64,000 nt of DNA from Bacteroidia bacterium (GTDB lineage: Bacteria > Bacteroidota > Bacteroidia > M30B66), in assembly GCA_018401705.1 (NCBI GenBank), contig JAGYKL010000009.1:1-64000 (forward strand), read 5' to 3'. Below are positions 1-9,561 of this stretch, piece after piece. Within the stretch, counting starts at the first letter, position 1. Every line of letters starts with the position of its first letter. Both the position numbers and the translations under genes were made by a program. The notes under the pieces are model-generated. The model did not search any database. It saw only the letters and a list, made by a program, of their open reading frames with translations, and was not told the origin of the DNA.

Positions 1-419
1 GGAGCAAGCCCATGATGCACATTGAGGGTGCCTTTTCGTGCAATTGAAAATATATTCTCTTTTAATATGCCTGCTCCGGCTTGAACTATAATATCAGGAT
101 TCAGGCCCTTAATTAAGTCTTCTGTAGCAGAATCATTTAATGCATCAACATAATATGCAGAAAAGTCAGTTAAATTAAAACCTGAGACTTTTTGAGAAAT
201 TACTTTATCAAGTAAAACTAAATCCCTTTGTAATTCATTTCTGCCATCGCGAAGTGAAACAAGCATCCGCTTAATTCTATTAATAAAGCTAACTTGGTGC
301 TGCTTCGTTTTTAAAACTACGATTGAATAATTATGCTCAGGGCGTGCTTTAATTAATTGGGATATATTGAACTCATCAAACGAACTTTGGTTTAGACTTG
401 TATAAATGACTATGTTCAT
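1..419 (-). CDS. formyltransferase-family protein, C-terminus beyond window
   Basis: Reading leftward from the ATG at 419 gives about 139 residues starting MNIVIYTSLNQSSFDEF and running off the window. The last visible stretch, LNVHHGLAP, matches the core of formyltetrahydrofolate-dependent formyltransferases (the catalytic His in an N-H-H or N-x-H context, usually followed by a YRG-type loop). The frame is open throughout. The start overlaps the end of the deacetylase gene by 44 bases, so the two are probably co-translated. A true methionyl-tRNA formyltransferase (fmt) lies at 14333-15283, so this second family member more likely acts on a nucleotide-sugar or glycan amino group; that substrate is inference. 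The catalytic C-terminal half is not visible. Confidence 0.75.
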   Translation of the reverse strand, partial: MNIVIYTSLNQSSFDEFNISQLIKARPEHNYSIVVLKTKQHQVSFINRIKRMLVSLRDGRNELQRDLVLLDKVISQKVSGFNLTDFSAYYVDALNDSATEDLIKGLNPDIIVQAGAGILKENIFSIARKGTLNVHHGLA

Positions 420-1374
420 GAGCAAATTTCTGAATTTGGTAATTTATCGTGTGGATTGATGAACTTGGATACAATCCTAAACGGTTATACAAGTAAGGCA
501 AATGCTCATCATTTTCAAAGCGATAATCAACAGCGCACTGATATTTGTATCCTAATTGAAATGCCTCTTTAGCTAACTTAGGTGAATAACTTCCATCAGG
601 ATAACCAATACTATTAACTTCCTTTTGCGTAAGAGATTCGAGGTATTTCTTTGATCTGGCGATTTCTTCTAGCGCATAATTAAACTCAATGTTGCCTAAA
701 TTATTGTGATAAAACCCGTGAGAACCAACTTGGATGTATTTAGATTTTCCGATTTCTGAAATTTCAGCAGGGCTCATTAAAGTCCAATAGTCTGCTAATT
801 CAGGGGCATCTAAATCAACATTACTCAAAGAAAGAAGGACTTGCTTTAGTTCACCAAATTGCGCAGTACCGCAGATTCTATTTGCTCGCATATAGTCACG
901 CAATTCATTAAACCTGCCATTGCTACCTCTTTGAAATCTTTCCCCATTATGCTTAATCACATCATCCTTAATGCTAGAAATACAAATATCAACCAAATCA
1001 GCCCACAGAATCTCCTTTTTTACTGCATCTAACCCAGTGATAAAAAATGTAGCTGGGATACAATATTTCTCAAATAAAGGATATGCATACTTATAATTGT
1101 TTAAATAGCCATCGTCAAATGTGATAGCAATATTAAGGCGATCGCTACTTAGGTTTCTATCTTCAAAGAAATCCTCCAAGCTTAATACATTAAAATGCTT
1201 TTTGTAAAAAATCAGATGTGTTTCTAAACTACTAGTACTAAAAAACCTTGAATTAAATGCCAAATTCTCATGCTTATCAATACCATGATACATAATTATA
1301 CATTTCTCACCAACTTGTATTTTAGGTTTAATCAGTCCATAGCTGATTAACTTATTTACAATTCTTGTTTTCAT
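376..1374 (-). CDS. NodB-type polysaccharide deacetylase
   Basis: A 332-residue enzyme of carbohydrate esterase family 4, which removes N- or O-acetyl groups from polysaccharides. Near residue 85 it has the metal and catalytic motif ITFDDGY, and further on GSHGFYH, which supplies the two metal-binding histidines. There is no signal peptide, so it may act in the cytoplasm on a lipid-linked or nucleotide-linked intermediate. The ATG at 1374 is the first good start. The downstream formyltransferase gene starts inside its 3' end, which suggests paired modification of the same amino sugar. Family assignment is firm; the substrate is unknown. Confidence 0.9.
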   Translation of the reverse strand: MKTRIVNKLISYGLIKPKIQVGEKCIIMYHGIDKHENLAFNSRFFSTSSLETHLIFYKKHFNVLSLEDFFEDRNLSSDRLNIAITFDDGYLNNYKYAYPLFEKYCIPATFFITGLDAVKKEILWADLVDICISSIKDDVIKHNGERFQRGSNGRFNELRDYMRANRICGTAQFGELKQVLLSLSNVDLDAPELADYWTLMSPAEISEIGKSKYIQVGSHGFYHNNLGNIEFNYALEEIARSKKYLESLTQKEVNSIGYPDGSYSPKLAKEAFQLGYKYQCAVDYRFENDEHLPYLYNRLGLYPSSSIHTINYQIQKFAHEHSHLYKSKPKFV

Positions 1375-2226
1375 TACAGCTAAGACAAAAAACGACTTTA
1401 AGTCCTTATTGGACTTATTAGTCCTTTTTAATACATTATAAATCTTTATATATCAAATATACAATCTAATAGACATTTCTGTCAAGAGCGAATTGAAGAT
1501 TCTAAATGCACTTAAATGAGAATAAATGCTAAAACATTGATTTTCAAATAAAAATAATTCAATGACCAATTGTGGATTCGCTGCTTACCCAAAGTCTACT
1601 TGGATATCTCCTTAACAATTCTTGTATTACATCATATTTGGTCGTTTTATTATGTTTATATACCTTTAACGATATTTATCGGACGATTCATACATAACTC
1701 TTGACTGTTATTTATTCACTAAAATCACAAATTTTATTCTGACTAAATTATTGATTTGCTCTTTTTTATTTTCTCTTTTTTATAATAGATAATTCACTAA
1801 TCAACTACCACAAACGACATATCCCAATTGTAATATTACTGTCTATATTGGACTTTTTAATTTCGCTGGTTTAAATTATGTCAAGTCTCCACAGTTATGA
1901 GTACGTCATTTTTGTACATCAAGATTCTAATTGCAAGCTTCTAAGATGCTTAAAATGTAACGAGAATAGCCTCAACAAAAGCTGAAATTAATTACTAAGT
2001 ATGGTATTTAAGAGTAGTCTTAAAATCCTAAGATGCATTAATTAGAGAGGCATATAGCATCTTTTTAACGTTTTAACTTGCATTAACCACAGTTTTTTTT
2101 TAGAAAACCCGCTTGATGCAGACAAGAGATTATTAAATATTTAAGATATAGCTGCTATCCAATAAACATGAGTAATATCATTTTTTGAAAGAATACCTAA
2201 GATTAGATTTGCTTCAAGTTACACCT
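1375..2226. other. AT-rich intergenic gap with small hairpin
   Basis: About 850 bases between the divergent deacetylase and T9SS genes with no open frame longer than trivial. It is very AT-rich. The only clear structure is a perfect 7-bp inverted repeat (TAAGTCC, 5-base loop, GGACTTA) at 1399-1417, just upstream of the deacetylase start, followed by another AGTCC at 1420. Both flanking genes should have promoters here, but I could not place a convincing TTG plus TAnnTTTG pair. Confidence 0.5.
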
Positions 2227-3813
2227 ATGAAACATCTGCTATTCTTAACACTAATTTTTCAAATTACCTTAACTATTAAATCTCAAAACCTTGAGTGGGA
2301 CAATGTTTACCCCAATTACTTATCCTTAGGTAAGGCCCTAACAACAGATAATGATAACAATGTTATTTCTGTAGGGAATGGTTTTAGTCAAGCTGCTTTC
2401 AACGAATTTATTTATATCGAAAAATTATCACCTGAGGGTCAACTTATTTGGAAAGACTCAGTTAGCACAAATGGATCAAATAATTATCACGCTGCAACTT
2501 GGGTTGGGGTCGATAACAACAATGAGATTTTCATTGTTGGATATAGCTACAATTTATCATTACAAAACGAAGTGCCAAATGCTATTGTTGTACTTAAATT
2601 CTCCTCAAATGGTGAATTACTCAATAATACAAGTGTTCCTGGCTTCTTTAACCGTGATGGAAATACAAACTTAGGAAAGAGAAATGAATCAGCTCTTGAT
2701 GAGCAAGGCAATTTGTATGTAGCCTCGGCCGGTGCTACAAATACATTAAATGGAGCTGGACTCTTACTTTTAAAGTTTGACAATAATGCAAGTCTTATAT
2801 GGGAGCGATTACAGTCGTTTGGCAGTATTCACGGTTTACGTGGAATGCATTATAACAATGGCAAAATTGCGCTTATGGGAACATCAAGCACAACCGGAAC
2901 AAATAATATAATAAGTGTTTGGAATCAACAGGGAGATATCGTTTGGAGCTCCACAGGATCTATCCCAAATCAAACTTGGGCTACTGACGTTTTACTAGAT
3001 GAATCAGGTAACACCTACACGCTTTGCCAGAATTACGGAACTAGCTATAATCTCATTGAACTCACCAAGTATGATGTAAATGGGGAGGAGATCTTTTCGA
3101 AACAATACGACATTAATATTGCCGCTACTTCTGGTAGAATGGCTCTGCTTTCTAATGGAAATTTAGCAATATCAGGCACTAATTGGACTATTTCAGGACC
3201 CGGAAAATTATTTGTGGCTCAAGTATTACCTGAAAATGGGAATGAAATATTTTATGCCACGTATAGTTTACCTCAATCAAACAATTGGGTTTACGATATT
3301 ATATCTACAAATTCAAATCATTATTATCTAGCTGGTCAAAGCGATAACAATGGAGGAGCTCCAAGTTCAATGTTCTTGTATGCATTTTCGGCTACTGATG
3401 GATTTCAATGGGATGCAGCATACAATATTGAAGGTGTGAAACCAATGTCATTAGCCGCTGATGCAGAAGAAAATATTTATGTGCAATTAGAAAATAAAAA
3501 CACGGTACTCAAATATAACCAAGACATTGTTCTAAACGCAAAAACTATATCTAAGTCTTTTACGAAGTCAAATATTTACCCAAATCCAACAAGTGAAAAC
3601 GCTATATTAGAAATTGAATTAAGCAATCCTAACAATTCTTCAATTCAAATACTCAACGCATTTGGTGAGATTGTTTACGAGTTTTCTTCTAATCAATTCT
3701 CAAACGGTTTGAATTACCTTGAATTAGATTTGGAGCATTTAAGTTGCGGAATCTATTATTGCCTAATCAAAGACAGTAAAACAACTAAAACACTTAAAAT
3801 TATCAGGCTTTAA
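2227..3813 (+). CDS. secreted T9SS type A sorting-domain protein
   Basis: A 528-residue extracellular protein. The ATG at 2227 gives a clean signal peptide (MKHLLFLTLIFQITLTIKSQ); an in-frame TTG at 2185 would bury the signal behind 14 extra residues and was rejected. The middle is made of repeated short blades such as GNLAISGTNW and NIYVQLEN, consistent with a beta-propeller. The last ~80 residues are a typical T9SS C-terminal domain: IYPNPTSENAILEIEL, a central GxIVYE strand, and SCGIYYCLIKD near the end, which directs export through the outer membrane and removal of the tag. Ligand or enzyme activity is unknown. It stands alone with no operon partner. Confidence 0.85.
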   Translation: MKHLLFLTLIFQITLTIKSQNLEWDNVYPNYLSLGKALTTDNDNNVISVGNGFSQAAFNEFIYIEKLSPEGQLIWKDSVSTNGSNNYHAATWVGVDNNNEIFIVGYSYNLSLQNEVPNAIVVLKFSSNGELLNNTSVPGFFNRDGNTNLGKRNESALDEQGNLYVASAGATNTLNGAGLLLLKFDNNASLIWERLQSFGSIHGLRGMHYNNGKIALMGTSSTTGTNNIISVWNQQGDIVWSSTGSIPNQTWATDVLLDESGNTYTLCQNYGTSYNLIELTKYDVNGEEIFSKQYDINIAATSGRMALLSNGNLAISGTNWTISGPGKLFVAQVLPENGNEIFYATYSLPQSNNWVYDIISTNSNHYYLAGQSDNNGGAPSSMFLYAFSATDGFQWDAAYNIEGVKPMSLAADAEENIYVQLENKNTVLKYNQDIVLNAKTISKSFTKSNIYPNPTSENAILEIELSNPNNSSIQILNAFGEIVYEFSSNQFSNGLNYLELDLEHLSCGIYYCLIKDSKTTKTLKIIRL

Positions 3814-3897
3814 ACTTTAGGCTTGAGTTCAGCTTGTCTATTTACCAACTTTTGCCAATATTCAAAGCAATAATGTAACTCTGCCAATATAAGATTT

Positions 3898-3914
3898 AGG
3901 TTCTAAAAGAACCT
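3898..3914 (+). terminator. weak hairpin between convergent genes
   Basis: AGGTTC, loop TAAAA, GAACCT forms a 6-bp stem between the stop of the T9SS gene and the stop of the converging aminopeptidase gene. T-tracts are short on both sides, so terminator function is only suggested. Confidence 0.35.
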
Positions 3915-3923
3915 TTACCCAGC

Positions 3924-6641
3924 CTACCTAAACATATTAAGTATCCTAGTCAAATTAGGGTCTTTCTCAGTTTCTCTAATTGTATCAATAATTACACTGA
4001 TTTCGCTAGATTTTTTCTTGTAAATCGTTTTTTCAACTTCCTTATCCTGAACAACAGAAACAGCTGTGCCCTTTTCTACCATCTCCTGAATCTCTGAATT
4101 CACAGCATCAACACGCGAATCATACCAGGTTTGAAGTTCGGCTAATACCTGAATACCAGAAAGACGAATAAACCATGCAGATGATTTAGTTGATACATCT
4201 TCAAAGTATGAGATTGATTCACTTATCGAAGGCTCTTCCTGCGAAATAACATATCTGCCAATAAGCTGAACAAAAATATAGCGATCGTTAGGATTACTAA
4301 TCCCAGCGTAAGCTGATTTTAAAAACTCCAATTTACCCGGCACTGCTGCATCAGCATAAATTGCAGCAATTGAGGTTAACATATCACCTTTTGCAGTCTT
4401 CTCCATTGGCTCGATGAGTTTGATTGCCTTCTCTGCATCCGCTCCATAAATAGAAGCTAATGCCGATGATTTCACCATCGATGAGCTATCTCTTAGGGCT
4501 GTTTCAAATAAAGCAAACACTTCAGGCTCTGATGCAGCAAACCCAAGTTTGCCTATTGCTTGTGCTCTAACTGTTGACTTATGATCATTCTTCGCCAATT
4601 GAATTAAAATTGGCTTATAACCTTCAGTATCCTGTGCTATTTGATCATCTAATCTTTCTAAAACATATGAACGGATTTTCCAGAACTTATCTTTTAGTGT
4701 TAGCTTTAAAACCTCAGAAACTCCCGGCTCAGAAGAATTATCCAAAAGAATATCTACCGCTGCAAATCTGTCGCGATACAATTCTCCATGCAAATAAAGC
4801 TCTCTGGCTTCATCAACTGTGAGCTGCTGAGTAATCTGCCCAAGCAATTGATGCTCAGAGTCTACCAACAGGAAGTCAGGTTTCTTTTCTGACTTAAATA
4901 CAAATGATTGATTCTGTTCTTGAAAAGTGATTTTCTCTTTACGAATGTTGCTTCCAAAACCTAATGCAATTTCGAGAGGCAAACGATAAACTGGAGTTGA
5001 TTCAAGATTCTGGGTTTGAGCAAGTTCTAAAGTTATGGTTGAATCAGCTTCGCTCCAATTCCACTTAACCTCAACCAATGGATGCCCTTTATCTAAAAAC
5101 CATTGATTAAAAAACCAGTTCAAATCCTCTCCGGTAACTTTTTCGAATGCTAATCTTAAATTATGGATTTCAGCTGCTTGATAAGCATTATCAGTTAAAT
5201 AAGTTTTTAGAGATTCGAAAAAGGCTTCATCACCTACTGCTTTTCTCAACATATGAAGCACGCATCCGCCTTTCTGATAAGAATGGCGATCAAACATATC
5301 TTCTCGTTTTTCATAGTTGAAACGAATCAAATCTACTTTCTTCTGAAACGACTCTTCGATGTATGTGCTTAGGTCATTTTGCAAATGCAAATCGGCAGCG
5401 TCTCTTCCGTATTTATGCTCATTCCAAAGATATTCGCCATACGTTGCAAACGACTCATTCAAAGGAAGGTTAGCCCAGGATTCGCATGTAACCATATCGC
5501 CAAACCAATGGTGAAAAAGCTCGTGAGCAATAACATCCTCATAATCCTGATCTATCATTTCTTCTGGAGTTTGTTGAACAAATTCACCAAACAAAGTTGC
5601 TGATGTATTCTCCATAGCTCCTGAAACATAGTCTCTTACAACTACCTGGGAGTATTTTGGCCAAGGGTACATTACTCCTGTTGCTTCTGAGAAAAATTTT
5701 AGCATTTCGGGCGTATTACCGAAAATATTCCTTGCATATGCCTCAAACTCTGGCTCTACATAATAATCTACATCAATCTTATTCCATGAATCTTTCACAA
5801 CCGAAAATTCACCAATAGCCATCATCACCAAATAAGGAGCATTCTGCATTTTCATCTCCCAAGTATCGGTTCGAGTGCCATCAGCATTTTTAGTCGACTT
5901 TGTTTTAAGCCCGTTACTTAGTGTTTTGTATTTTTCAGGAACAGTAATTCTTATGTCATGAGTCATCTTCTCATTTGGCTTATCAATGGTAGGAAACCAG
6001 CATGAAGATGATTCTGTTTCTCCTTGAGTCCAGATTTGTGTTGGCTTTTCAGGATCTTTGTCTTTGGGGTCAATAAAATACAATCCCTTGGCATCTGTAA
6101 TGGCGGCACTTCCTTCTGCCACCACTTTTTCGGGATTTGCTACATATTCAATAAACACCTCATATTGCTGAGCTCTTGTGTAAGTAGTATCCAAAGCTAT
6201 TCTTAGCATGTAATCACGATATGTATAATTCAAATTCTTCAATTCTCCTTTCTTATTTTTTAAAGCTACCTGCTTGATATCAAAAGCTTTAGCATCAAGA
6301 ATGAGAGAATCTACTGGATAGAAGTATGGTTTTACCAGAATTGTTGCTTTTCCAAATAACTGCTGGGCAGGGATGTCGAAACTAACTTCAAGAGAAGTAT
6401 GAATTATATCGTTCAATCGTGTGGCCGAAGCATTATAAACTTCCGGTTCTTGACTCATAGCGAGCAAATCGGCAAAGTCAATTTCAGGCAAGTTCACCAC
6501 CGAATCAATAGATGCTTCAATGGCTTCATCCATTTTACTTTTTGACTTTGATTCTTTTTGGGTTTTGCATGATGATAAAAAGAAACCTGCTAAAAAGGCA
6601 AGAATTAAATATCCACTAAGTGATGGTTTGTTAAATCGCAT
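3924..6641 (-). CDS. M1 family aminopeptidase lipoprotein
   Basis: A zinc metallopeptidase of the M1 family that removes N-terminal residues from peptides, anchored as a lipoprotein. The ATG at 6641 begins a lipoprotein signal with LSSC (Cys25); the frame extends upstream but without a signal. GAMEN is at about residues 341-345. The zinc site is HELFH (373-377), followed after 18 residues by the Glu in NESFATYGEYLW, and the transition-state Tyr is in SYQKGG. A C-terminal region rich in short helical repeats (HEAT-like) follows, as in many Bacteroidota members. Length (905 residues) is normal. It probably faces the periplasm or cell surface and feeds peptide nutrition. Confidence 0.93.
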   Translation of the reverse strand: MRFNKPSLSGYLILAFLAGFFLSSCKTQKESKSKSKMDEAIEASIDSVVNLPEIDFADLLAMSQEPEVYNASATRLNDIIHTSLEVSFDIPAQQLFGKATILVKPYFYPVDSLILDAKAFDIKQVALKNKKGELKNLNYTYRDYMLRIALDTTYTRAQQYEVFIEYVANPEKVVAEGSAAITDAKGLYFIDPKDKDPEKPTQIWTQGETESSSCWFPTIDKPNEKMTHDIRITVPEKYKTLSNGLKTKSTKNADGTRTDTWEMKMQNAPYLVMMAIGEFSVVKDSWNKIDVDYYVEPEFEAYARNIFGNTPEMLKFFSEATGVMYPWPKYSQVVVRDYVSGAMENTSATLFGEFVQQTPEEMIDQDYEDVIAHELFHHWFGDMVTCESWANLPLNESFATYGEYLWNEHKYGRDAADLHLQNDLSTYIEESFQKKVDLIRFNYEKREDMFDRHSYQKGGCVLHMLRKAVGDEAFFESLKTYLTDNAYQAAEIHNLRLAFEKVTGEDLNWFFNQWFLDKGHPLVEVKWNWSEADSTITLELAQTQNLESTPVYRLPLEIALGFGSNIRKEKITFQEQNQSFVFKSEKKPDFLLVDSEHQLLGQITQQLTVDEARELYLHGELYRDRFAAVDILLDNSSEPGVSEVLKLTLKDKFWKIRSYVLERLDDQIAQDTEGYKPILIQLAKNDHKSTVRAQAIGKLGFAASEPEVFALFETALRDSSSMVKSSALASIYGADAEKAIKLIEPMEKTAKGDMLTSIAAIYADAAVPGKLEFLKSAYAGISNPNDRYIFVQLIGRYVISQEEPSISESISYFEDVSTKSSAWFIRLSGIQVLAELQTWYDSRVDAVNSEIQEMVEKGTAVSVVQDKEVEKTIYKKKSSEISVIIDTIRETEKDPNLTRILNMFR

Positions 6642-6723
6642 AATTTGAAAATGAATTGACAAAGAAAAGCTATTTGTAAGAGACAGAATAAATGTATGGG
6701 TCAATTGAAAGGTTTAAGTTTAA

Positions 6724-8454
6724 TTAAAACAAGCTAGTGATTCCAAAGTGTACTTTGGCCGTTCTCGTTTCAATAGGATTTCCGAATTGACTTCCCAGCG
6801 CATAGCTGATAGAAAAAATGCCTGCTTTTGTTTCAAAACTCATTCCCGCTCCTAGTCCGTAAGGTCTATCAACAACATCGCGGTTCACTGCGCTATTCTC
6901 GTAGTAAGCTCCATTGACGAACAAAAACAAAAAAGAATTCTCTTCAAGTAAGTATCTGTATTCGAGATTTAAGATTGAATATGCCGAAGTAAAGATTGAC
7001 TCTTCATCAAATCCACGAAGTGTATTATTACCACCAATTCTATAAAGCTCGTTTTCAAAAACAGAGGCTCCTCCGATATAACCGCCTAAGATTCCCGAAG
7101 TAAAGACCGACCTTTCCCTAATTGGCAGAAAGACGTCTGCGTCAATAAATCCTGTGTACTGCAACGATTTCAATTGCAAGCCATCATACACTTGAGGATT
7201 AAGCCCCGGGTTCTTATCAATCGTGCGGTTTCCTGCTCCAATTCGGGCAAGAATTCGATATCCTTTTCTGGGATTTAATCTATAATCCAGCTTGGTTAAG
7301 CTTAATTCTAAACCGTATTGACCCGTTCTTATGTCAGCGTAATCTGGCAAAGTAAGAAGGTTCTCAAGACCTCTTGTAGAAAGCAAATTAGAACGTTTAT
7401 TCTCGAAGTATACTTTAAGGTAATCGCTGCCTTTCATCAAGTACTGAATCCCAAGCGACTGCTGTAGGTTAAGGAATGTGGTATCTCGTTTATATAATCC
7501 CAATTGGGCATCCACGCCAATACGTGTGTTAAATATAAAAGGCCAGGCTAATTGAACATTTAAGCTTTGGGTTTGGGTTTGTAGCCTCCGCCACTCAGCA
7601 ATAATTGTTTCTCCTTTGCCCAGAGAATTCTTCAATCTTAAATTTGCTTCGCCAGTTAGAAGTAGCTTTCCAGATTGCTGATTGTTTGGCAAGAATCCAA
7701 TAATACCGTTGAAACTGCTTGCTTTCTTAGGCTTAAGATAAAGTCTTATAAGTGCAGCTTCATCCATCAAAAAAACTTCGGCGGGTCTCAATTCAGTTAT
7801 AAATGGCAGCTCCTTCATCCTAACGCTTAGGTTGCCTAGGAGACTTTCATTGTATAAATCGCCCGGCTCAATGCCAATGTAGTTGTATAAATATCTGTTA
7901 GAAATTTTCGCGTCACCGCGGATGGTTATACTATCAATCTTAATGAGTTCACCTTTTTCAACTCTAATTCCTGCTCTTATTATGCCTTCATTATTCTGAA
8001 TACTATCGAATTTAACTTTTGCAAATGGATAGCCATGATTCTCATAATATGCGAGAATTCTCTTCATCATTTTACGAGTTGCATTCAGCCTAAAGGCACG
8101 GTCGTTATAAAGTCTGTTTCTATAGCCTGCGGCTGAAAGAGCTGATGCATCAACATCTATAGGATAAAGGTTCGACCAATTAAATTCTTGACCAAGATAA
8201 AGATGAGCAATTTGCCTCTTTTCATCTCCTGATAGTGAATCAATACCTGCAGCCAAGAAACCCAAATCCTGCAATCTGATTACATAATCTCTAAGAGCAT
8301 CTCTTCGTTCAAAGACACCTGAATAATTAGTTTTCGGACTAAAAGGAAGTTCTTTTCCATCTTTCTCAAGAATGACCAAGGAATAATTCTGAGCTGTTAA
8401 TAGAACTGATACAACCGTAAAATAAAGAAATAGAAACGCGTATCTAGATTTCAT
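6724..8454 (-). CDS. Omp85/BamA-TamA superfamily outer-membrane protein
   Basis: A 576-residue outer-membrane protein. A Sec signal (MKSRYAFLFLYFTVVSVLLTAQ) leads into one or two POTRA-like modules (GELIKIDSITIRGDAKISN) and then a 16-strand-type surface-antigen barrel. NTLRGFDEES carries the RGF motif of the L6 loop that defines Omp85 proteins. It is shorter than BamA and closest in layout to TamA or FhaC-like members. The start at 8454 forms an ATGA overlap with the ung stop, so translation is coupled. Substrate is unknown; assembly or export of outer-membrane proteins is the family role. Confidence 0.85.
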   Translation of the reverse strand: MKSRYAFLFLYFTVVSVLLTAQNYSLVILEKDGKELPFSPKTNYSGVFERRDALRDYVIRLQDLGFLAAGIDSLSGDEKRQIAHLYLGQEFNWSNLYPIDVDASALSAAGYRNRLYNDRAFRLNATRKMMKRILAYYENHGYPFAKVKFDSIQNNEGIIRAGIRVEKGELIKIDSITIRGDAKISNRYLYNYIGIEPGDLYNESLLGNLSVRMKELPFITELRPAEVFLMDEAALIRLYLKPKKASSFNGIIGFLPNNQQSGKLLLTGEANLRLKNSLGKGETIIAEWRRLQTQTQSLNVQLAWPFIFNTRIGVDAQLGLYKRDTTFLNLQQSLGIQYLMKGSDYLKVYFENKRSNLLSTRGLENLLTLPDYADIRTGQYGLELSLTKLDYRLNPRKGYRILARIGAGNRTIDKNPGLNPQVYDGLQLKSLQYTGFIDADVFLPIRERSVFTSGILGGYIGGASVFENELYRIGGNNTLRGFDEESIFTSAYSILNLEYRYLLEENSFLFLFVNGAYYENSAVNRDVVDRPYGLGAGMSFETKAGIFSISYALGSQFGNPIETRTAKVHFGITSLF

Positions 8455-9143
8455 GGAATATGCCAATTCACAGGAGTTTTTCCCATATCTACGAGAATTT
8501 TATTGGTGTATGAAAAATGACGGCAACCAAAAAATCCATTATAAGCAGATAAAGGAGAAGGGTGTGCAGCTTTAAGCACATAATGCTTTTCTGTATCTAT
8601 GAGTTTCTCTTTCATCTGCGCTGGTCTCCCCCATAAAAGGAAAACAATCCCCTTTTTATGTTTTGAAACTAAACGAATAACTTCATCTGTAAATTGCTCC
8701 CAGCCTTTTCCTTGGTGCGATGCCGGAGAAGCCGCTCTCACAGTTAAAGTTGCATTTAAAAGCAAAACTCCTTGGTCGGCCCAATAGCCAAGATCGCCAT
8801 TTGCACCCATGGTTTGACCTAAATCTGTGCCTATTTCTTTATAAATATTCTTTAATGATGGAGGAAGCTTGTTATTTTCTGCAACAGAAAAACACAAGCC
8901 ATTTGCTTGCCCCTGCCCGTGATAAGGATCCTGACCCATAATTACAATCTTAACCTTATCGAATGGAGTTCTGTTAAAAGCAGCAAATATTGAGGGCCCG
9001 GGAGGATAAATAGTATAAGTTTTCCTTTCTTCTATTAGAAAAGATTTTAATTCTGCGAAGTAAGGTTTGACAAACTCTTCAGCTAAAACTCCTTTCCAAC
9101 CCTCTTCAATTTTCACATCTGTTGCACTAAGCTTTTCCATCAT
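8451..9143 (-). CDS. ung: uracil-DNA glycosylase
   Basis: Family 1 uracil-DNA glycosylase, 230 residues, which excises uracil from DNA in base-excision repair. The catalytic water-activating motif GQDPYHG is present, as are the uracil-binding LLNATLTVR segment and the HPSPLSAYNGFFG DNA-intercalation motif. Length fits the family. Its stop overlaps the start of the Omp85-like gene by four bases. A TATGTTTG element lies 12 bases upstream of the ATG on the minus strand and is a plausible promoter -7 box for the two-gene operon. Confidence 0.97.
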   Translation of the reverse strand: MMEKLSATDVKIEEGWKGVLAEEFVKPYFAELKSFLIEERKTYTIYPPGPSIFAAFNRTPFDKVKIVIMGQDPYHGQGQANGLCFSVAENNKLPPSLKNIYKEIGTDLGQTMGANGDLGYWADQGVLLLNATLTVRAASPASHQGKGWEQFTDEVIRLVSKHKKGIVFLLWGRPAQMKEKLIDTEKHYVLKAAHPSPLSAYNGFFGCRHFSYTNKILVDMGKTPVNWHIP

Positions 9144-9260
9144 TATTCTTTATACAAACATACTGAATGAACATTAGCCTTCGTTAGCTAGTGGTAACCT
9201 TTCAAAAATCATTTCGTTATAAGTTGAGAAATATACCTAACCTATATTTAATTGGTAACG

Positions 9261-9389
9261 ATGAAAAGATTCGGATTTCCCCTTTTGCTTTTAACAATCC
9301 TCACTTTTTGCCTCTCTTCATGCATTACAAGAATAGATTGTCCCGCATACGGTAAAAAAAACGATGTTAAAAAAGAAATCAGGTCGTAA
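9261..9389 (+). CDS. tiny lipoprotein with DCPAYGK motif (copy 1)
   Basis: A 42-residue lipoprotein beginning MKRFGFPLLLLTILTFC. The lipobox is LSSC (Cys21), followed by ITRIDCPAYGKKND and a short charged tail. It is the first of a tandem pair; the second copy starts 37 bases downstream and shares the DCPAYGK core. Similar one-domain lipoproteins with a CPAY motif occur in Bacteroidota genomes, but I know of no assigned function. Mature protein would be about 22 residues on the membrane, with two cysteines (one lipidated). Called from the signal, lipobox and the paralogue. Confidence 0.75.
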   Translation: MKRFGFPLLLLTILTFCLSSCITRIDCPAYGKKNDVKKEIRS

Positions 9390-9426
9390 GCAATTAATTT
9401 GCTAATTTTGACCGGATTTTGAACAA

Positions 9427-9558
9427 ATGAAAAAACTAACTTCAGTTTTCCTTTTAGCAGTATTGCTAAGTTTTGTGCTGGTTTCTTGTAGAGCGAAGAA
9501 AGTTGACTGCCCTGCTTATGGGAAAGTCAACTCTGTAGAGGTTTCTAAGCAATCTTAA
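9427..9558 (+). CDS. tiny lipoprotein with DCPAYGK motif (copy 2)
   Basis: A 43-residue lipoprotein, MKKLTSVFLLAVLLSFVLVSC, with lipobox LVSC (Cys21) followed by RAKKVDCPAYGKVNSVEVS. It is a diverged tandem duplicate of the preceding gene: the signal sequences differ, but the spacing from the lipid Cys to DCPAYGK is nearly the same. A TAATTTTG element lies upstream at about 9402. The gene ends three bases before the ytxJ start, so it is probably transcribed with ytxJ. Function unknown. Confidence 0.75.
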   Translation: MKKLTSVFLLAVLLSFVLVSCRAKKVDCPAYGKVNSVEVSKQS

Positions 9559-9561
9559 TAT

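Noticed and set aside
2185-2226. Upstream TTG start for the T9SS protein
   Set aside because: It adds 14 residues ahead of a complete signal peptide that begins at the ATG at 2227.
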